Assembly: GCA_020851075.1 (NCBI GenBank)
Contig: JADZDL010000368.1
Coordinates: 1-46,385, forward strand
Reading direction: 5' to 3'
Origin: Planctomycetota bacterium
GTDB taxonomy: Bacteria; Planctomycetota; UBA1135; UBA2386
Length of the DNA: 46,385 nucleotides
The notes beneath the pieces are model-generated. The model did not search any database. It saw only the letters and a list, made by a program, of their open reading frames with translations, and was not told the DNA's origin. Position numbers and translations under genes: made by a program. Of the stretch, positions 43,101-46,385 are shown piece by piece. Position 1 is the stretch's first letter; every line of letters starts with the position of its first letter.

Positions 43101-43287
43101 TGCGGACCGGGTCCGCGTAGTTGTCGAGTACGACGCGCTGGTTGCTGGCCCCGGTCACGGTGGCCTTGGCCCGCCGCGCACTCACTTCGTCGAGCTGCAC
43201 GTGCCCACTGCGCAGACACTCGTCGCCGCGCTGCCGCACGTGCGGAGCGAAGAACGGGGCATGCGCCTGCAGGAGCGACTTCAGCAT
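39997..43287 (-). CDS. SNF2-family DEAD/DEAH helicase-like ATPase with N-terminal SWIM zinc finger
   Basis: 1096 aa. A SWIM zinc finger is at 67-80 (CDC-x8-CEH). A long middle region (about 150-600) is the bacterial SNF2-associated domain. The ATPase core follows: motif Ia region with Lys659 in DDMGLGKT, DEAH (755-758), TGTPVENHLGELWSLF, then the second RecA domain with LVFSQFTGF, LISLKAGGVGLNLTAADYV and AIDRAHRYGQKR. Such proteins move along or remodel DNA or protein-DNA complexes; the role in bacteria is mostly unknown, with transcription or repair suggested. Its 3' end is the site where the denitrification island is joined, and the protein stays intact. Confidence 0.93.
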   Translation of the reverse strand: MLKSLLQAHAPFFAPHVRQRGDECLRSGHVQLDEVSARRAKATVTGASNQRVVLDNYADPVRMQGSCDCPTFEDDGDCEHVWAVLAAIEDAQHEAELGTAKPTKPASALASPTSPPAVRTQSEARAELESWRRRLAGVVPTEPARDPSIEQPVLEFFLETRPYRGPRDDGSLYVSLRSRKRKRSGELGVPRTAPLTPEEVALLGAADRALLLRYERDAHQSHGALGLGKAARGPVRLSHPWWLPDGALPQVLPLLAAVRRTFVGPAPLDADSDEPPVPLRIDTEEPFHFEVLYRAPAAEAGEHAPGHLHGLLCRGEDIQPLDSVRQLPSDHVLLLPGRLIRLELGGAQDLARELVRHGPIEVPQGDLAHVLGALARVPGSHRFLARAIADLPPTKPVGRVLLRLAKATDEHFEASLQLAYEGTIVLPGDDRPLVQEATALVRRDFAAESQCSERAQAAGLQRREGDTWRCAREAIGNVIPALFAAGLVPQLEGRPLRTFVAGRGTVHTAGEWLEVAGAVEFTDQTSSLPELLRRRLLPEGLLELGDGSFGLLPERWLRRIETLRQLGPDLDDRQIRLPLSQALVLDAMLAHDGEDFTVDAPFAALRERFAAFRSVAPAMEPASFCGELRPYQRQGLGWLMFLREFGLGGCLADDMGLGKTVQVLAYLATVCADTARAVRPSLLVAPRSVLTNWLAEAKKFVPSLRVLDFSKSDRWQASAEELAHSDLVLTTYGLLRTDAAEFEQRAQRFHHVILDEAHVAKNADSQTSKAVRLLRAHHRLAITGTPVENHLGELWSLFEFLNPGMLGRLNAFRGLFEAGTSPAALARHRQVVQGALRPVMLRRTKSQVLKDLPEKIEQTLWCDLEPDQRRRYDEMKRYYKQRLLAAPLPNESGVAAKDQGVVVLEALLRLRQAACHEALLDPARLESSSAKLDALLPRLEELAEEGHKALVFSQFTGFLDLVEPHLRARGIEWTRIDGSTGDRAARVERFQNDPKCAVFLISLKAGGVGLNLTAADYVFLLDPWWNPAAESQAIDRAHRYGQKRVVHAFRMVCRGTVEERVLELQAQKRALCDAVFGGERSLLQGLSRGDLELLLG

Positions 43288-43347
43288 GGACGATGGCGCA
43301 CGCTACCCAGAACGCGCCGTTCGTCCTAGCGCGCAGTTCCCGCGCGC

Positions 43348-45003
43348 CTAGAACATCGTGAAGCCAAACGCGTTCGAACTTGCGAAGCCAACCGGCCCCT
43401 GCGCATCGACGACGAGCCACTGCCCAAACAGCGAGACCCCGGCAAACGAGGGGTCGCTCGGCAGCGCAAACGTGATGCTGCCAAAGCCACCAGCAGGCAT
43501 AGAACCCTGCGTCAGCCCACCCCCGCTGCCAACGGTCATCGCCGGCGTCTGCGCAAGGTAGACCGCGTGGCCCAACAACGTCGTCGGAGCCTGGTTCGCG
43601 GCGAGATCCCAGACCACGAACGGGAAGGCACCCGGCGCGCAATCGGCGAGGCCCACCGTGTAGCGCGGATTGCCCAGATACGCCGGCGCCAAGGCCACCG
43701 CACGCGGCGGCAACCCACCACTGCCCACCGTGCCCGTGCCGATCGTCTGCGGCAGCAGTGGCCCTTCGCTCCAGAGCCGCGGCCGGTCGAATGGCGGCAG
43801 TTCGTTGGCCACGCGCGGGTCAGTCATCGTCTGCAGGAACGCCACCACGCGGCCCCGATCGACGCCCGACATGGCGCCAATGATATTGAGGATCGCCGGA
43901 TCCTGGTTCTGGTGGAAGTCACCGCCGCGCCGGTAGAACTCGACCGCGTCGAGCAACGTCGGCGCGCCGCCGTTGTGGAAGTACGGCGCGCGCAGTTCGA
44001 CGTTGCGCATGCCCGGGATACGGAACGCGCCGAGGTCGATCGGGTTCTGCGTGACCGCGAAACGGCCCGGATCCTCGCTGTTGGGCCGCACGCCGATGTT
44101 GTGGAACGTCATCAGCACGGGCCCCGTCGACAACACCGTGGGACTCACGTCCTGATGGCACGACGTGCACAGCGCGTTGAAGATCTGCAGGCCCTGCGCT
44201 TCGGTGGCACTCAGCATGTGCTGGCCAACGAGGAACCGGTCGTAGGGCGACTGGTCGCTCACGAGCGTGCGCTGGTAGGCGGCAATCGCAAACAGGATGC
44301 GCGTGGGCGTCACGCCCGGCGAGCCATACACCTGCTGGAACAACTGCGCATAGGTCTGCCCCTGCACGAACGCCGCGAGCGGCGCCGGCACGTTCGTGGC
44401 GAGTGCCAGCGGCGTGCGCGAAGGCAGGTCGTAGGCGATCGACGTCCAACTCCGCCCCACGTGGCCCATCTCGACCTCGCTGATGGGCGGCCCCGCGGCC
44501 TGGCTTTCGAGCGCGGCGCCCAGGGGAAGCACGTTCAGCCCCGTCACCGGATCATTGAAGGCACCGCCGGCGCGCCCGTCCCAGAACAGGTTGGGCTGGT
44601 AGGCGGCATTGATCGGCGACGGCGCCCGGCGCGTGGTCACCTGCGGGTCGATGCCAAAACCAGTCGCGCCAAGGTAGCGACCAAGACTGTCCTGGCGCAC
44701 GACGCCCGGCGAACCGTGGATATCGTCCGTCGTGCCATAGACGCCATCGGGGCCGGGATTGCGCGCGTTCGTGCGCGGGTCACTGCCACCGCTCGAGAAG
44801 ATGTGGCAGGTGCCACAAGCCACCGTGCGCGTCGACGACAGCTGTTCGTCCCAGAACAACGCCTTGCCGAGCAGGATCTTGTCCGGGGTCGACACATTGC
44901 CAGCCGGCTGCGGCGGTGGCGGCAGGATCTGGGCGGCAAGTGGCCTCGCCAACGGCGGCAGGGCGAGCAGCAGGAGGGAAGAAATCGTGCGGAGCGAAGG
45001 CAT
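43348..45003 (-). CDS. Diheme cytochrome c peroxidase (MauG/CCP family), exported
   Basis: 551 aa from the ATG at 45003, which opens a signal peptide ending near PLAAQ. Two heme c sites are seen: CGTCH (63-67) and CTSCH (279-283). Between and around them are CCP patterns: LGKALFWDEQLSS, INAAYQPNLFWDGRAGGAFNDP, and FRIPGMRNVELRAPYFHNGGAPTLLDAVEFYRRGG. The enzyme reduces hydrogen peroxide with electrons from small cytochromes, or oxidises other substrates. A C-terminal region of about 120 residues (LADCAPGAFPFVVWD ... FAGVSLFGQWLVVDAQG) is an added module like those ending other exported proteins here. Confidence 0.88.
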   Translation of the reverse strand: MPSLRTISSLLLLALPPLARPLAAQILPPPPQPAGNVSTPDKILLGKALFWDEQLSSTRTVACGTCHIFSSGGSDPRTNARNPGPDGVYGTTDDIHGSPGVVRQDSLGRYLGATGFGIDPQVTTRRAPSPINAAYQPNLFWDGRAGGAFNDPVTGLNVLPLGAALESQAAGPPISEVEMGHVGRSWTSIAYDLPSRTPLALATNVPAPLAAFVQGQTYAQLFQQVYGSPGVTPTRILFAIAAYQRTLVSDQSPYDRFLVGQHMLSATEAQGLQIFNALCTSCHQDVSPTVLSTGPVLMTFHNIGVRPNSEDPGRFAVTQNPIDLGAFRIPGMRNVELRAPYFHNGGAPTLLDAVEFYRRGGDFHQNQDPAILNIIGAMSGVDRGRVVAFLQTMTDPRVANELPPFDRPRLWSEGPLLPQTIGTGTVGSGGLPPRAVALAPAYLGNPRYTVGLADCAPGAFPFVVWDLAANQAPTTLLGHAVYLAQTPAMTVGSGGGLTQGSMPAGGFGSITFALPSDPSFAGVSLFGQWLVVDAQGPVGFASSNAFGFTMF

Positions 45004-45097
45004 GAGCAGAAAGCAGTGTACTCGCCGGCGGCGTTCGCTGCCCATGGGCCCAAGGATGCAGAAACACCGCACCTTCGTCGGTTCGCCCCGGTTGGCC

Positions 45098-45532
45098 CTA
45101 CTTGCCGCCGGCCTTCTTCTGGATGCGGCCTCGGAACGTCGTCATGATCGCCTTGGCAAGGTCGCCGGAGCCTGCAATCCACTCCGCATTGCGGAACGCG
45201 CGCGGGCTCGTGGCGGCGCGGATCGCTTCGAGATACGGCTCGACGCGGGCGAACAGCAACAGGCCCTCGCCGGTGCTCTCGAGCAGGAAATCGGTATGTA
45301 CGACGCCGTTCTTGGCCATGCCGTAGACCATTTCCCAGTAGGTCGAAGTCTGGCGGTACGCGCGGTTCAACGGGTGCTCGGGCTGCAGGATCGCGAGCGC
45401 CTCTTCGGCGTTGCGCGGCCAGTAGTCGCGATTGATCGCATCGCGCGATTCGCGCATCACGGGTTCGCGGCGCAGGTCGTAGATCCTCAGGATCAGTTCG
45501 GCATCGTGATGGTCAGGTGCGGCTTTGCTCAT
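45098..45532 (-). CDS. Protein of unknown function
   Basis: 144 aa, probably starting at the ATG at 45532 (MSKAAPDHHDAELILRIYDLRREPVMRESRDAINRDYWPR). It is alpha-helical, without signal peptide or membrane segment. Notable are the NAEEALAILQPEHPLNRAYRQTSTYWEMVYGMAKNGV region and a basic tail (FRGRIQKKAGGK). I do not recognise a named family. It is separated by 94 bp from the peroxidase start and transcribed in the same direction. A 202-bp gap divides it from the divergent CotH gene. Confidence 0.65.
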   Translation of the reverse strand: MSKAAPDHHDAELILRIYDLRREPVMRESRDAINRDYWPRNAEEALAILQPEHPLNRAYRQTSTYWEMVYGMAKNGVVHTDFLLESTGEGLLLFARVEPYLEAIRAATSPRAFRNAEWIAGSGDLAKAIMTTFRGRIQKKAGGK

Positions 45533-45734
45533 ACCGATAGCGTCGCGTGGTTGGCCCGCGAAAGGAAGGGCAAGCTGGCTGGCGGCAGACGCGCCAGGCG
45601 CCGAGGAACGCCGTGCTGGCCCGCTCTGCGCCATTGCGGCAAGCCGATCGCAGTCCTCACCCACAGGGCACCCCCTCGCGGCAACTGCGCCACCCGGTAG
45701 GCTTGCCATCCCCCTCTGCGGGCCCCAAGCCCTC

Positions 45735-46385
45735 ATGCTGCGCACCCAACCCCTCGCCTTGATTCTCCTGTGCAGCACGTTCGTGCTCGCCCAGACCCAG
45801 GCCCCCGCCGCGGCACCCGCCGATCGCGATCCGGCGCGCGCGTTCTTCGCCAAGGGCGAACTCGTGCACTTCGAGCTCGTGCTCGACCCCGTGGAGCGCA
45901 AGAAGCTCAAGGAGAAGCCGCGCGAATACGTGCCGTGCACGATCAAGGTCGACGGCAAGGAGACGTGGCTCAAGGTCGGCGTGAAACTGAAAGGCGCCGC
46001 CGGCAGCTTCCGCGAGATCGACGACCATCCGGGCTTCACCGTGAACCTCGGCAAGTTCGGCGAGAAGCAGCAGTTTCGTGGCCTGAACCGCTTCCACCTC
46101 AACAACGGCGCGCAGGATGACAGCCGCCTCAGCGAATGGGTCGGCCACGAGATCTTCACCGCCGCCGGTCGCCCAGCTCCGCGCGTCGCGCACGCGCGCG
46201 TTTCGCTCGACGGGGAGGACCTGGGCCTCTACGTGCTGCGCGAAGCGTTCGACAAGCAGTTCTTGTGGCGCGTCTTCGGCAACAACCACGGCAACCTCTA
46301 CGACGGCGGTTTCTGCCAGGATATCGACCAGGATCTGCAGAAGGACGCCGGCGACGGCCCCGACGACCACAGCGACCTGCAGCGC
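45735..46385 (+). CDS. CotH-kinase family secreted protein, C-terminus beyond window
   Basis: 217 codons to the window edge, open. A signal peptide (MLRTQPLALILLCSTFVLAQTQA) begins at the ATG at 45735. The first part has the CotH pattern: VHFELVLDPVERKKLKEKPREYV, VGVKLKGAAGSFREID, GLNRFHLNNGAQDDSRLSEWVGHEIF and LGLYVLREAFDKQFL. CotH proteins are atypical kinase-fold enzymes that in Bacillus phosphorylate spore coat proteins; in this kind of bacterium they are usually large exported proteins of unknown role. The catalytic residues would lie beyond the end of the sequence. Confidence 0.85.
   Translation, partial: MLRTQPLALILLCSTFVLAQTQAPAAAPADRDPARAFFAKGELVHFELVLDPVERKKLKEKPREYVPCTIKVDGKETWLKVGVKLKGAAGSFREIDDHPGFTVNLGKFGEKQQFRGLNRFHLNNGAQDDSRLSEWVGHEIFTAAGRPAPRVAHARVSLDGEDLGLYVLREAFDKQFLWRVFGNNHGNLYDGGFCQDIDQDLQKDAGDGPDDHSDLQR

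Noticed and set aside
1..46385. CRISPR array or rRNA genes
   Set aside because: No regularly spaced repeats and no rRNA-like stretch; the repeated units at 17000-19000 are coding propeller repeats.

Overview
The window is GC-rich bacterial chromosome with very little non-coding space. Its style points to the phylum Planctomycetota or a close relative. Several large exported proteins (4902-6539, 13720-16527, 16681-19218, 19441-20424, 43348-45003) end in similar glycine/proline-rich C-terminal modules. There is also a futalosine hydrolase, a CotH-type protein and a cytochrome c peroxidase, and many gene pairs share an ATGA or GTGA overlap. The phylum call is inference; there is no rRNA or marker gene to prove it.

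Layout: (1) 1-2797, minus strand: secreted M28 peptidase, lipoprotein and the start of a B3/4-domain protein. (2) 2934-4521, minus: a nucleotidyltransferase and a partner with a possible winged helix, next to the C-terminal stump of a galactose-oxidase-like gene (4633-4905). (3) 4902-6539: FG-GAP propeller protein. (4) 6681-13703, plus: a five-gene heavy-metal efflux operon (small Cys/His-rich protein, outer-membrane factor, adaptor, RND pump, His-rich lipoprotein). (5) 13720-20424, minus: three large exported proteins. (6) 20601-24199, minus: futalosine hydrolase, membrane-anchored Ser/Thr kinase and SPFH protein. (7) 24200-25259: tRNA-Gln, strong hairpins and a probable unassigned structured RNA. 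(8) 25260-27749, plus: RlmD/TrmA-type RNA methyltransferase, a second methyltransferase and an orphan ParD-like antitoxin. (9) 27902-39987, plus: a 12.1-kb denitrification island. (10) 39997-46385: SNF2 helicase with SWIM finger, cytochrome c peroxidase, an unknown protein and a CotH-family protein cut by the window end.

The most striking structure is region 9. It is bounded by ~157-bp direct repeats (27745-27901 and 39988-40145), each holding the last 48 codons and stop of the SNF2 helicase gene. One end of the island joins the intact helicase gene; the other joins a displaced 3' stump. All five base substitutions between the copies are synonymous, as if one copy came from a functional allele in a donor. 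The island encodes a cytochrome c-fused copper nitrite reductase (NirK), NirV, a SCO copper chaperone, NorE- and NorF-like proteins, a chemoreceptor with a c-heme sensor domain, a diheme NorC, NorB, NorQ, NorD and a nitronate monooxygenase-like enzyme. Together these would reduce nitrite to NO and N2O. No N2O reductase or integrase is present.
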